From: Bradyrhizobium semiaridum
GTDB lineage: Bacteria; Pseudomonadota; Alphaproteobacteria; Rhizobiales; Xanthobacteraceae
Direction: 5' to 3'
Assembly (NCBI RefSeq): GCF_020329505.1
Contig: NZ_JAGKJJ010000001.1
Coordinates: 62,001-126,000 of the forward strand
Length of the DNA stretch: 64,000 nt
This document shows, piece after piece, positions 45,471 to 56,071 of the stretch; position 1 is the first letter of the stretch, and every line of letters starts with the position of its first letter. A program made the translations under genes and the position numbers. Below the pieces are notes generated by a model that had not been told where the DNA came from, ran no database searches, and worked only from the letters and a program-made list of their open reading frames with translations.

Positions 45471-46409
45471 ATGGTTGATGTGACATTCCAGCCTAACCGT
45501 GTCGCGGGCGCCCAGGCGACGCGCAAGCGCGGCGGCTTGCGCAACGCGCTGCGGCGCAAATCGACGGTGGCGTTCGTGATGACGCTGCCGCTGATCCTCC
45601 TGATCCTGATCCTCGTGGTCTACCCGGCCTTCTATTCCCTGCATCTGGCGACGCTGAACAAGTCGATGGCGAAGTTCGTCGGCTTCGGCAATTTCGAGTT
45701 CCTGTTCAAGCGCGACACCTTCTGGCTGGTCGTCAAGCAGTCCTGCATCTTCGCAATCTCGGCGGTGGTCTTCAAAGCGCTGATCGGCTTCATCGTCGCG
45801 CATTTCGTCCACAACGTGCCCGCCAAGAAGCAGCGCAAATGGCGCGGCATGCTGCTGGTGCCGTGGGTGATCCCGCCGGCGATGTCGACGCTGGCCTGGC
45901 TGTGGCTGTTCGACCCGTCCTACAGCGCCTTCAACTACACGCTGTCCTTCTTCGGCATCGGACCGATCCCGTGGACCGGCGATGCGATGTGGGCACGCTT
46001 CTCCGTCATCCTGGTCAACGTCTGGTATGGCGCGCCGTTCTTCATGATCATGTATCTGGCAGCGCTGAAATCGGTGCCCGAGCAGCTCTATGAGGCGGCG
46101 GCGATCGACGGCGCCAATTGGTGGCAGCGCATCTGGTACGTGACCTTGCCGATGATGCGCAACATCATCGCGATCACGACGCTGTTCTCCTTGATCGTGA
46201 CCTTCGCCAATTTCGACATCGTGCGCATCCTGACCGCCGGCGGGCCGCTCGACCACACCCACATCTTCGCGACCTGGGCGTTCCGCGTCGGCATCGAGGG
46301 CAGCGACGTGCCGCTCGGCGCCAGCGTGTCGCTGTTCATGGTGCCGATCCTGGCAGTCGCGGCGATCTTCATCCTGCGCGATATCTCCAAACGCGGGAAT
46401 GAAGCCTGA
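45471..46409 (+). CDS. ABC transporter permease (MalF/UgpA type)
   Basis: A 312-aa inner-membrane subunit with six TM segments. The EAA loop is visible as EAAAIDGANWWQRIWYVTLP, which contacts the ATPase. ATG 45471 follows CGAGGA; the upstream in-frame starts overlap the gap and are weaker. Last base overlaps the next gene (TGATG). Confidence 0.9.
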   Translation: MVDVTFQPNRVAGAQATRKRGGLRNALRRKSTVAFVMTLPLILLILILVVYPAFYSLHLATLNKSMAKFVGFGNFEFLFKRDTFWLVVKQSCIFAISAVVFKALIGFIVAHFVHNVPAKKQRKWRGMLLVPWVIPPAMSTLAWLWLFDPSYSAFNYTLSFFGIGPIPWTGDAMWARFSVILVNVWYGAPFFMIMYLAALKSVPEQLYEAAAIDGANWWQRIWYVTLPMMRNIIAITTLFSLIVTFANFDIVRILTAGGPLDHTHIFATWAFRVGIEGSDVPLGASVSLFMVPILAVAAIFILRDISKRGNEA

Positions 46410-47320
46410 TGAGCACGATGACGATCGACAAGTCCGGACCGACCCGCAAGGTGAAGTACGGCAGCATGAGCCGCGACCGCGCCTGGGCGCTGCGCTGGTC
46501 GTATTTCTTCCTGGTGCTGTTCGCGATCTTCTCGCTGACGCCGCCACTCTACATGCTGGTCACGTCGCTGAAGAGCAGCGCCGAGATCTCGGCGGCGACC
46601 AATCCGTGGTGGGTCTACCACCCGACGCTGGAGAACTATATCGGGCTTCTGACGTCGAACCAGTTCCTGCGCTTCTTCTGGAATTCGGCCTGGGTCTCGA
46701 TCATCGTCGTGACCATCACGATGCTGATCAGCGTACCGGCGGCGTTCGCGCTGGCGCGGATGAAGTTCTGGGGCTCGGCGACGCTCGCCACCGGCGTGTT
46801 CCTGACGTACCTCATTCCGGACACCCTGCTGTTCATTCCGCTGTTCAAGATGTTCGCGGTGTTCGGCGACTGGACGGGCATCCAGCTGATCAATCGCTGG
46901 TACGTGCTGCTGCTGATCTATCCGACGCTGACGGTGCCGTTCTGCACCTGGATCATGATCGGCTATTTTGCCTCGATCCCGAAGGAGCTCGATGAGGCCG
47001 CGATCATCGACGGCGCGAGCTGGTTCCAGACGCTGACGCGGATTTTCATCCCGGTCGCGCTGCCCGGCCTGATCGCGGCGACGATCTTCGCCTTCACGGT
47101 GTCCTGGGCCCAGTTCCTCTATCCGCTGGTGTTCACCACCTCGACCGACCAGCTGGTGCTGCCGGTCGGCATCATCACCACCCTGATCAAGGGCGACGTC
47201 TTCAACTGGGGACAGATCATGACCGGCGCCCTGCTCGGCGCCGCGCCGCCGCTGATCATCTACGCCTTCCTGATGGACTACTACATTGCCGGCCTGACCG
47301 CCGGTGCGACAAAGGGTTGA
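46409..47320 (+). CDS. ABC transporter permease (MalG/UgpE type)
   Basis: A 303-aa six-TM subunit with the EAA motif DEAAIIDGASWFQTLTRIFI. The N-terminal cytoplasmic part is about 30 residues. Its start overlaps the previous stop, giving coupled synthesis of the two permeases in the usual order. Confidence 0.9.
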   Translation: MSTMTIDKSGPTRKVKYGSMSRDRAWALRWSYFFLVLFAIFSLTPPLYMLVTSLKSSAEISAATNPWWVYHPTLENYIGLLTSNQFLRFFWNSAWVSIIVVTITMLISVPAAFALARMKFWGSATLATGVFLTYLIPDTLLFIPLFKMFAVFGDWTGIQLINRWYVLLLIYPTLTVPFCTWIMIGYFASIPKELDEAAIIDGASWFQTLTRIFIPVALPGLIAATIFAFTVSWAQFLYPLVFTTSTDQLVLPVGIITTLIKGDVFNWGQIMTGALLGAAPPLIIYAFLMDYYIAGLTAGATKG

Positions 47321-47337
47321 ACACGAGGTAAGGATTC

Positions 47338-48438
<1,101 letters not shown>

Positions 48439-48467
48439 CGGCGCACAAGAAACCTCATGGGCAGGAA

Positions 48468-49457
48468 ATGGCCACCAACAAGAAGAAGATCTTCATCACC
48501 CAGACTTTCTCCGCGGGAGCCCGGGCGCTTCTCAACGAACGGGACGACCTCGAGGTCATCGAGTTTCCCAACCTGATCTCGTCGAAGGATTTCCAGGCCA
48601 TGCTGGCCCAGCATGCGCCGGTCCATGGCGTGGCGCTCGGCGCTACTCCATTCGGCGAGGCTGAGCTCGAGTCCTCGAGCGGCATGCTGGTGGTGACGCG
48701 GATCGGCGTCGGCTTCGACGCGGTCGACGTGCCGGCGCTGTCCCGCCGCAAGGTGCCGCTGATGGTCGCGGGCACCGCCAATTCTCCCTCGGTCGCCGAG
48801 CAGGCGCTGTTCATGATGCTGACGCTCGCCAAGCGTGCGCAGGAGATGCATGGGATGGTCAAGGAAGGCACCTGGGCGAACCGGCTCGGCGTGCTGCCGT
48901 TCGATCTCTATGGCAAGACGGTGCTGATCGTCGGCTTCGGCCGCATCGGCACCCGCACCGCGAAGCGCTGCCTGGCGATGGAGATGAACGTCCTGGTCTA
49001 CGATCCCTACAAGCCCGCCAGCGAGATCACGACAGCCGGCTGCGAGGCGGTACCGAATCTCGACGCCGCGCTGTCGCGCGCCGACTTCGTCACCATCCAT
49101 TGCCCGAAGACGCCGGAGACCGTCGGCATGTTCAACGCGGCGCGGCTGCGCCACATGAAGCCGACCGCCTATCTCATCAACACCGCGCGCGGCGGCATCG
49201 TCGATGAGCGGGCGCTGTACGACGCGCTGGTGTCTGGCAAGCTCGCGGGCGCCGGTCTCGACGTGTTCGAGGTCGAGCCGCCGCCGGTCGGCCAGCCGCT
49301 GCATGCGCTGCCCAACGTGATCATGGCGCCGCACGTCGCCGGTGTCACGGTCGAGGCGGTCGAGCGCATGAGCGAGCAGACCGCGCGCAATATCCTGAGT
49401 GTGCTGGACGGCGCTCCGCTGCGCCAGAACGTGATCAATCAGGACGTCCTCGGCTGA
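48468..49457 (+). CDS. D-2-hydroxyacid dehydrogenase
   Basis: A 329-aa NAD-dependent enzyme starting MATNKKKIFITQTFSAGARA. Rossmann motif GFGRIGTRTA, then NTARGGIVDE (catalytic Arg), FEVEPPP (Glu) and MAPHVAG (His) give the full catalytic set. It resembles phosphoglycerate/glyoxylate-type members. A GTG at 48435 overlapping the ATPase stop is an alternative start. Its place after the importer suggests it acts on the imported compound or a breakdown product. Confidence 0.88.
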   Translation: MATNKKKIFITQTFSAGARALLNERDDLEVIEFPNLISSKDFQAMLAQHAPVHGVALGATPFGEAELESSSGMLVVTRIGVGFDAVDVPALSRRKVPLMVAGTANSPSVAEQALFMMLTLAKRAQEMHGMVKEGTWANRLGVLPFDLYGKTVLIVGFGRIGTRTAKRCLAMEMNVLVYDPYKPASEITTAGCEAVPNLDAALSRADFVTIHCPKTPETVGMFNAARLRHMKPTAYLINTARGGIVDERALYDALVSGKLAGAGLDVFEVEPPPVGQPLHALPNVIMAPHVAGVTVEAVERMSEQTARNILSVLDGAPLRQNVINQDVLG

Positions 49458-49521
49458 GTTGTCAGCCATCCTCGTTCACGCCGGGACCGATGCGCAGCAG
49501 ATCGGCCCGGCGCCGCGGAGC

Positions 49522-50952
49522 ATGCCCATGAGCTTCAAGGAATTCGGTAACTATGACGCGGTCGGTCTGGCCGAGCTCGTCCGCAAGAAAGACGTGACGC
49601 CTAAGGAACTGCTCGACGAGGCCATCGCCCGCACCGCGAAGGTCGATCCGCAGATCAACGCCGTCGTCGTCAAACATTACGACTACGCCGAGCGTCAGAT
49701 CGCACGCGGCCTGCCCGACGGTCCCTTCACCGGCGTGCCGTTCCTGCTGAAGGACCTCGATCCGCTCGATGGCACCCGCACGACGTGGGGCGCAACCCTG
49801 TTGAAGGACTTCGTCGCCGATCACAATTCCACGCTGGCCCAGCGCTTCCTCGATGCTGGCCTTGCGATCTTCGGCAAGAGCGCGAGCCCGGAATTCGGCC
49901 TGATGCCGACCACGGAATCCCGCTTGTTCGGCCCGACCCGCAATCCTTGGAATCTCGACCATTCTTCGGGCGGCTCGTCCGGCGGCGCCGCTGCCGCGGT
50001 CGCAGCGCGTATCTTGCCGGTGGCGCATGCCAGCGACGGCGGCGGCTCGATCCGTATCCCAGCCGCCGCCTCCGGCGTATTCGGCATGAAGCCGACGCGG
50101 GGGCGCAATCCGGTCGGCCCCGATCGCGGCGAAGGCTGGGGCGGCTTCGCGGTCGGCCATGTCGTCAGCATCAGCGTCCGCGACAGCGCGGTGATGATGG
50201 ACGCGGTCCACGGTCCCGAGCCGTCGAGCCCCTATGTCGCGCCGCCGCCGGAGCGGCCGTTCTCACAGGAAGTCGGCCGCGATCCCGGCCGCCTGCGCAT
50301 CTGCTTCACCGACAAATCTCCCTATGGCGATGCAATCGACCCGGAGATCGCGGAAGCGATCCGCGATGTTGCAAAACTGCTGGCGGGGCTCGGCCATCAC
50401 GTCGAGGAGCGCGCCCCGCCGCTCGCCGCCGACCCTGCCGCCGCGATCACCACCATCGTCGGCAGCAACACCGCGCTGACGCTCCGCCTGCTCGAGCAGC
50501 GCATGAACCGCACCCTGACGAATGATGACGTCGAATACCTGACGCTCGCGATGGCGCAGAACTCGCTCAAGCTGACGCCGGTCGACTATGTCGCCGCACA
50601 GCTCGCCGCGTTCCAGATCTCGCGCGCCCTGGCGACCTTCTTCGAGGGCTGCGACATCTTCCTCAGCCCGACCCTGTGCCTGCCACCGGTCCGGATCGGC
50701 GAATTGAACACGATGTCCGAGGACCTCAGCCATGTCGCGCCGCTGCTGCGCCGCTACATTCCGGGCACCTCGATGTTCAACATGTCCGGCCAGCCGGCGA
50801 TGTCGGTGCCGTTGGCCTGGAACAAGGCCGGACTGCCGCTCGGCGTGATGTTCGCCGCCAAGCTCGGCGAGGAGGGCCTCCTGTTCCGCCTCGCCGGCCA
50901 GCTCGAGCAGGTCCGCCCCTGGAAGGACAAGCGCCCGCCGGTCTGCGCCTAG
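49522..50952 (+). CDS. Amidase signature family enzyme
   Basis: A 476-aa amidase (MPMSFKEFGNYDAVGLAELV). The Ser-cisSer-Lys triad is visible: Lys in FLLKDLD, cis-Ser in SSGGSSGGAAA, nucleophile Ser in DGGGSIRIPAA. Hydrolyses an amide to acid plus ammonia; it is too divergent to be called GatA. ATG 49522 with CGGAG upstream is preferred over a TTG at 49459. Last gene of the importer run, consistent with import of an amide or acylated compound followed by hydrolysis and oxidation. Confidence 0.9.
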   Translation: MPMSFKEFGNYDAVGLAELVRKKDVTPKELLDEAIARTAKVDPQINAVVVKHYDYAERQIARGLPDGPFTGVPFLLKDLDPLDGTRTTWGATLLKDFVADHNSTLAQRFLDAGLAIFGKSASPEFGLMPTTESRLFGPTRNPWNLDHSSGGSSGGAAAAVAARILPVAHASDGGGSIRIPAAASGVFGMKPTRGRNPVGPDRGEGWGGFAVGHVVSISVRDSAVMMDAVHGPEPSSPYVAPPPERPFSQEVGRDPGRLRICFTDKSPYGDAIDPEIAEAIRDVAKLLAGLGHHVEERAPPLAADPAAAITTIVGSNTALTLRLLEQRMNRTLTNDDVEYLTLAMAQNSLKLTPVDYVAAQLAAFQISRALATFFEGCDIFLSPTLCLPPVRIGELNTMSEDLSHVAPLLRRYIPGTSMFNMSGQPAMSVPLAWNKAGLPLGVMFAAKLGEEGLLFRLAGQLEQVRPWKDKRPPVCA

Positions 50953-51034
50953 CTTACAAAGCGCAGTCAGATCAGGTAGATAGGAACAGCGTCGGCGCGA
51001 CTCGGCCGGCGGCCCTGTGCTGGGAGACTGAACC

Positions 51035-51598
51035 GTGAATGATCCGACCGACAATGCGCTTGCCGCGATCGCAAGCATTCTCGATCAGACCACTGCCCCG
51101 CCCAAAACGGCGGACAAGGCACTCGACAAGCCTGCCGAGAGTGCGCCCGCTGCACCCGCTGCCGCTGAGGAGCCGCCGGCGGTCGCGATGCCGCCGCCCC
51201 TTCCCGACTCCATCGCACCGGAGGCACGGCCCGAGCCGGCGTCAGCATCCGCGCAGGGAGAACCCGAGCCGCCGGCGCCTGAATCGCAACCCGAGCCCGA
51301 ACCGGTCCGGCCGGTCGAGGCCAATGGCTATTCCAAGGTCGGCCCCGGTCCGATTGCCGCGCTGCGCTTCCGCTGGACGGTGCGCGAGGACGCCGGCCGC
51401 TACTACGTCGACGAGACCTTCGGCGAAGGCTCATCCCCGCACGTCAACGGTCCGATGGACCGCGACGCCGCGATCAGGTTCGTCGACGACCGCGAGGCCG
51501 CGGCGCGCCAGCGCTTCGAGCATTTCAAGCAGGAGATGATCAGCCGAACGGCGCCTGCCGCTCTCACGCCGGAGCGGGAGAACGGCGGCCAGGACTAG
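51035..51598 (+). CDS. Pro/Ala/Glu-rich protein of unknown function (187 aa)
   Basis: Starts at GTG (MNDPTDNALAAIASILDQTT). Residues about 20-105 are Pro/Ala/Glu rich and disordered; the C-terminal 80 form a compact part (ALRFRWTVREDAGRYYVDET) with a likely terminal helix. No signal peptide. Function unknown. Confidence 0.6.
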   Translation: MNDPTDNALAAIASILDQTTAPPKTADKALDKPAESAPAAPAAAEEPPAVAMPPPLPDSIAPEARPEPASASAQGEPEPPAPESQPEPEPVRPVEANGYSKVGPGPIAALRFRWTVREDAGRYYVDETFGEGSSPHVNGPMDRDAAIRFVDDREAAARQRFEHFKQEMISRTAPAALTPERENGGQD

Positions 51599-51843
51599 TC
51601 TAGCTCCAACTATTTTTTCTCTTCTACCGTCCCGATGTGCAGCTTCACGCTGCTGGCCGATATTTGCCCGCCAGATCGACGCAGCGCCACTAATACTCGG
51701 GGGCCCGCGGATGCAATGGGTCCCCACTCACACTGCCGCCCCTGGGATACTGGATCACTCGGTTCAAGCCGGGTGATGACACCATGGTTGGGCCGGTCTA
51801 AATGCTCGGCGACGACATGTCATCGGAATTGACGGAGAAATTG

Positions 51844-52617
51844 ATGCTTCGCGCGCTGACCGCCCTCGCTCTGGCTTTGCTGGTATCCACCGCCCAGGCG
51901 CAGCAGGCTCCCTCCCGGCTCGATGATATCGTCAAGCGCGGCACGCTGCGCGTCGGCATGACCGGCGACTACCTGCCCTTCACCTCGCTCGACAAGGAGA
52001 CCAAGGCGTTCCGCGGCTTCGACGTCGACATGGCGCAGGCGCTCGGCAAGGCGCTCGGCGTCAAGGTCGAGTTCGTGCCGACCTCATGGCCACAGATGAT
52101 GAAGGACTTCGAGGCCGACAATTTCGACATCGCGATGGGCGGTGTCTCCATCACCTTCGACCGGCAGAAGAAGGGCCTGTTCTCGACCGCGATCATGCGC
52201 GAGGGCAAGACGCCGATCGCGCGCTGCGCCGATCAGGCCAAGTACGAGACGCTCGCCGAGATCGACAAGCCCGGCACCCGCGTCATCGTCAATCCCGGCG
52301 GCACCAATGAGCGCTTCGCTCGCGCCCATGTGAAGAGCGCCGACATCCGCATGTTCGACGACAACACCAAAATCTTCGACGAGATCGCCAAGGGCGATGC
52401 CGACCTGATGATGACCGACGCGTCGGAGACGCGCTATCAGCAGAAGCTGCATCCTGGCGTGCTCTGCGCGGTGCATCCCGACAAGCCGTTCGACTTCTCC
52501 GAGAAGGCCTATTGGATGCAGCGCGACTTCGCGCTCAAGGCATTCGTCGACCAGTGGCTGCACATCGTGCGCGAGGACGGCACGTACAAGAAGATCTACG
52601 CGGCGTGGTTCGAATAG
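51844..52617 (+). CDS. pheC: Periplasmic cyclohexadienyl dehydratase-like protein
   Basis: A 257-aa protein with a Sec signal peptide (MLRALTALALALLVSTAQAQ) and a type-II binding-protein fold. GGVSITFDRQKKG and NPGGTNERFARAH match PheC cyclohexadienyl dehydratases, which convert prephenate or arogenate to phenylpyruvate or phenylalanine outside the cytoplasm. It could also be a polar amino-acid-binding receptor; the NPGGTNERF segment favours the enzyme. No ABC partner is adjacent. Confidence 0.78.
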   Translation: MLRALTALALALLVSTAQAQQAPSRLDDIVKRGTLRVGMTGDYLPFTSLDKETKAFRGFDVDMAQALGKALGVKVEFVPTSWPQMMKDFEADNFDIAMGGVSITFDRQKKGLFSTAIMREGKTPIARCADQAKYETLAEIDKPGTRVIVNPGGTNERFARAHVKSADIRMFDDNTKIFDEIAKGDADLMMTDASETRYQQKLHPGVLCAVHPDKPFDFSEKAYWMQRDFALKAFVDQWLHIVREDGTYKKIYAAWFE

Positions 52618-52848
52618 CCGCGCGACGAGCGCGGTGCCTCGCGCTGCGAACAATTGCCGCTGCCGTGCAACTGAAAACAGGCTCCGATCCGGCCATCGAA
52701 CCGGGGCCCGCTGCACCACGACTTACGTCCTTGAAGTGATTTGGATCACGTTCCGAGATGCGCCGGTTCGCATAGGTTCGAGCCCGGGGTCCCTGCATCC
52801 GATGTTCTGCGGCGCCAGACCTGAACGCGGGTGAATTGAGCTTTGCCG

Positions 52849-52880
52849 TAGCCCGGATTTCGCTGCGCTCCATCCGGGCT
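52849..52880. repeat. REP-like palindrome (TAGCCCGGAT family)
   Basis: AGCCCGGAT (52850-52858) and ATCCGGGCT (52872-52880) form a 9-bp stem around TTCGCTGCGCTCC. This GTAGCCCGGAT...ATCCGGGC form is a widespread dispersed palindrome in proteobacterial genomes. It lies just past the cupin stop and may also act as a terminator. Confidence 0.65.
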
Positions 52881-52885
52881 TGCCT

Positions 52886-53290
52886 TCACCCGACCTTGCC
52901 GTTGTATTCCTCGTCGGTGACGTGCTCCATCCAGGTCGAATAGACGCCGTCGAGCGCCTCCTGCATGGCGATATGGGTCATGCTGTTGCCGGGCGAGGCA
53001 CCGTGCCAGTGCTTCTCGTTCGGCGGGATCCAGACCACGTCGCCGGGGCGGATTTCCCTGATCGGACCGCCCTTGGCCTGCACGCGGCCGATGCCGGAGA
53101 TCACATAGAGCGTTTGCCCGAGCGGATGGGTGTGCCAGGCGGTGCGCGCGCCGGGCTCGAACGACACCCGCGAGGCGTTCAGCCGCGCCGGCGCAGGCGC
53201 CATGTTGATCGGGTCCTGGAGGACCGTGCCGGTGAAGTTCTCGCTCGGCGCGCGACGGGTCGGCCGCGTGCCGGCAACGTGGATATCCAT
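52886..53290 (-). CDS. Cupin-domain protein
   Basis: A 134-aa single-cupin protein: motif 1 EPGARTAWHTHPLGQTLYVI with two His ligands and motif 2 GDVVWIPPNEKHWHGA. Binds a metal; the role is not determinable. Resembles the carboxymuconolactone-associated quercetinase-like cupins. The RraA-like gene lies 23 bp upstream on the same strand, so they form a pair. Confidence 0.85.
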   Translation of the reverse strand: MDIHVAGTRPTRRAPSENFTGTVLQDPINMAPAPARLNASRVSFEPGARTAWHTHPLGQTLYVISGIGRVQAKGGPIREIRPGDVVWIPPNEKHWHGASPGNSMTHIAMQEALDGVYSTWMEHVTDEEYNGKVG

Positions 53291-53313
53291 GAGGTTACCT
53301 CGCTCTCTTGAAG

Positions 53314-54012
53314 TTATTTCTTGCTGGCGGCGTAGCGCGCCTTGGTCTCGGCATTCATCGGATAAAGGCCCGGCAACTGGGCGCCATTGTTCACCTCGTT
53401 GACGATCCAGGCCTCCATCCGTTCCTGCTCCGGCCCTTCGGCCAGCACGTGATCGAGGAAGGCCTGCGGGATCAGCACCGCGCCGTCCTGGTCGGCGACC
53501 ACGACGTCGTTCGGGAACACCGCGACGCCGCCGCAGCCGATCGGCTCGCCCCAGCCGACGAAGGTCAGGCCGGCCACCGATGGCGGCGCGGCGTAGCCGT
53601 CGCACCACACCGGCAAGCCGGTGCCGAGCACGCCTTCGACGTCACGCACCACGCCGTCGGTGATCAGCGCGGCCACGCCGCGCTTGACCATGCGCGCGCA
53701 GAGGATGTCGCCGAAGATGCCGGCGTCGGTGATGCCCATGGCGTCGACCACGGCGATGCAGCCTTGCGGCATCGCCTCGATCGCGGTGCGGGTCGAGATC
53801 GGCGACGACCAGGACTCCGGCGTCGCCAGATCTTCGCGGGCCGGCACGAAGCGCAGCGTGAAGGCGGGTCCGACCAGCCGCTTCTGCCCCGGCTTCAGCG
53901 GCTTGGTGCCGCGCATCCAGATGTTGCGCAGTCCCTTCTTGAGCAGGACCGTGGTGATGGTGGCGGTGGACACGTGCGACAGCGTCGCGATCGCTTCGGC
54001 GGACAGGGACAT
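53314..54012 (-). CDS. RraA / HMG-aldolase-family protein
   Basis: A 232-aa protein with AVVDAMGITDAGIFGDILCA and VKRGVAALITDGVVRD, the metal- and substrate-binding signature of the RraA-like fold. Some members inhibit RNase E, many are HMG/CHA aldolases or decarboxylases; a catabolic role is more likely here because of the paired cupin. ATG 54012 (MSLSAEAIATLSHVSTATIT) is chosen over the far upstream start at 54207. Confidence 0.82.
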   Translation of the reverse strand: MSLSAEAIATLSHVSTATITTVLLKKGLRNIWMRGTKPLKPGQKRLVGPAFTLRFVPAREDLATPESWSSPISTRTAIEAMPQGCIAVVDAMGITDAGIFGDILCARMVKRGVAALITDGVVRDVEGVLGTGLPVWCDGYAAPPSVAGLTFVGWGEPIGCGGVAVFPNDVVVADQDGAVLIPQAFLDHVLAEGPEQERMEAWIVNEVNNGAQLPGLYPMNAETKARYAASKK

Positions 54013-54224
54013 CTGGAAAGAGTGCTCCGATGGGAGGAAATGACGGGCGCATGTTGCCGGGCAAGGCCCTCGCGTCAAGGGCTCGAGGAAAATCTTGCGA
54101 TCATCCAAACTTATCGCCTGCATGCCGATTAATTTATTGAAGTTGCTGCACCATTTTGCACGAGGCGAATTCCTTCCGGCATCGAAACACGCTAGCTTGA
54201 TGGCCAACGAGTCCGCTTGATCCG

Positions 54225-54956
54225 ATGCCTGAAACCCTGAGCCCTCCCCGCCTTCTGCCGAGTGGCGATGCCGCCATCACGGTGGAGTTCAGCCGCACCA
54301 TCGACGATGCCGCCAACCGGCGCGTGCTGGCGCTCGACCGCATCATCGCGGCCGAGCCGATCGCCGGCACCACGGAGACCGTGCCGACCTATCGCTCGCT
54401 GCTGGTGCACTACGATCCGGTCGAGATCGGCTTCGACGCACTCGGCGAGCAACTGCTGGCGCGGGCCGCCAAGGCGCTGCCGACCGCGGCCGGAACGCGG
54501 CGCTGGCGCATCCCGGTCGCCTATGGCGGCGAGAACGGCATCGATCTCGAGGACGTGGCGAAGGCCCTGAACACGACGCCGGACGATATCGTCGCGCGCC
54601 ACGTCGCCGGCGACTACCGCGTCGCCATGATTGGCTTCACGCCGGGCTGGTCCTATCTCAGCGGGCTGGAAAAATCCCTCCATATGCCCCGCCGCAAGGA
54701 TCCCCGGCTGCTGACCCCGGCCGGCACCATCTCGATCGGCGGCATCCAAACCGGCGTGCAATGCCTCGCGGGGCCCAGCGGCTGGCATCTGCTCGGCCGC
54801 ACCGCGGTCAGAACCTACCAGCTGCACCGCGATCCGATCTTCCTGCTCGAGCCGGGCGACGCCATCACCTTCACGGCGGTGGACGCCAAGACGTTTGCCG
54901 AGCAGGACCGCGCCGCCGAGGCCGGGGAGCTGATCGCCGAGCAGGTCGCGCCATGA
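54225..54956 (+). CDS. pxpB: 5-oxoprolinase subunit PxpB (KipI-like)
   Basis: A 243-aa protein with the carboxyltransferase subdomain features of PxpB: RLLPSGDAAITVEFS, YRSLLVHYDPV, IGFTPGWSYLSGL and GGIQTGVQCLAGPSGWHLLG. With PxpA and PxpC it hydrolyses 5-oxoproline to glutamate using ATP. The PxpC start overlaps its stop (ATGA). Confidence 0.93.
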   Translation: MPETLSPPRLLPSGDAAITVEFSRTIDDAANRRVLALDRIIAAEPIAGTTETVPTYRSLLVHYDPVEIGFDALGEQLLARAAKALPTAAGTRRWRIPVAYGGENGIDLEDVAKALNTTPDDIVARHVAGDYRVAMIGFTPGWSYLSGLEKSLHMPRRKDPRLLTPAGTISIGGIQTGVQCLAGPSGWHLLGRTAVRTYQLHRDPIFLLEPGDAITFTAVDAKTFAEQDRAAEAGELIAEQVAP

Positions 54957-55987
54957 GCAAGCTCGTCGTCACCTCGATCGGCCCGGCCAGCTCGGTGCAG
55001 GACGCCGGACGCCCCGGCTCGCAGCGCTACGGCCTGGTGCCGAGCGGCGCGATGGACCGGCTGGCGCTGGCCGCCGCCAACACCTTGGTCGGCAACGAGC
55101 TGTTCGCCGCCGCGGTCGAGATCGGCCCGTTCGGCGCCGCCTTCACCGCGCGCGGCGGTGCCGTGCGCATCGCCCTCGCCGGCGCGGCGCGCAACGCCGA
55201 CATCGGCGGGCGGCCGGTCGCATCGCACAGTTCGGCGACACTGGCCGATGGTGAGACCCTCAACCTCGGCTTTGCCCGCGGTGGCTCGTTCAGCTACCTC
55301 GCGATCGAGCACGGCATTGCGGGCGAGCCGATGTTCGGCAGCCTTTCGGTCAATGCGCGTGCCGGGCTCGGCAGCCCCTATACGCGGCCGCTGCAGAGCG
55401 GCGACGAGCTGACGACGCAGCCTGCGAGCGGCACCGCCGAACGCCGGATCGAACTGCCACCTGCCACCGACGCGCCGATCCGTGTGTTGTTCGGTCCGCA
55501 GGACGACGAGTTTGCCGAGGATGCAAAGCAGCTCTTCCTCGACAGCGAGTGGAAGATCTCGGCCACGAGCGACCGCATGGGCTACCGGCTCGAAGGTCCT
55601 GTGATCAAGCACCTCGATGGCCACAACATTGTCTCCGACGGCACCGTGAACGGCAGCATCCAGGTGCCCGGCAACGGTCAGCCGATCGTGCTGATGCCGG
55701 ACCGTGGCACCAGCGGCGGCTATCCGAAGATCGCGACGGTGATCTCGGCCGATTTCGGCCGCTTCGCGCAGATCTCCGCCGGCCGTCCGTTCCGCTTCAA
55801 GGCGGTGACCATGGCGGAGGCGCAGGCCGAGGCGATCAGGTTCCGGCAATTGCTGAACTCCCTGCCCGACCGCCTTCGCGCCATTGAGGATTTCAGCCTC
55901 AACATCGAGGCGCTGAGAGATGCTAACGTCGCCGGCCAGGCGGTCAGCGCCGTCGACGCCGCGACCTGGCAGGTAGCCGTCCCCTAG
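54953..55987 (+). CDS. pxpC: 5-oxoprolinase subunit PxpC (KipA-like)
   Basis: A 344-aa protein with VQDAGRPGSQRYGLVPSGAM at the N-terminus, FGPQDDEF in the middle and SDRMGYRLEGP plus PNLMPDRGTSGGYPK-like segments (IVLMPDRGTSGGYPKIATVI) in the second half, matching the KipA/PxpC family. Translationally coupled to pxpB. Confidence 0.93.
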   Translation: MSKLVVTSIGPASSVQDAGRPGSQRYGLVPSGAMDRLALAAANTLVGNELFAAAVEIGPFGAAFTARGGAVRIALAGAARNADIGGRPVASHSSATLADGETLNLGFARGGSFSYLAIEHGIAGEPMFGSLSVNARAGLGSPYTRPLQSGDELTTQPASGTAERRIELPPATDAPIRVLFGPQDDEFAEDAKQLFLDSEWKISATSDRMGYRLEGPVIKHLDGHNIVSDGTVNGSIQVPGNGQPIVLMPDRGTSGGYPKIATVISADFGRFAQISAGRPFRFKAVTMAEAQAEAIRFRQLLNSLPDRLRAIEDFSLNIEALRDANVAGQAVSAVDAATWQVAVP

Positions 55988-56071
55988 CGCGCGATCCGGA
56001 AACGTGTGAAGCGGTTTTCCGATGAGATCATGCGCAAACAAGAACGTTCAACAACAAAAGGATCGATCGTC

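Noticed and set aside
44064..46547. Long minus-strand open frame opposite the ABC importer genes
   Set aside because: It is Arg/His/Gly-rich antisense of clear transporter genes.
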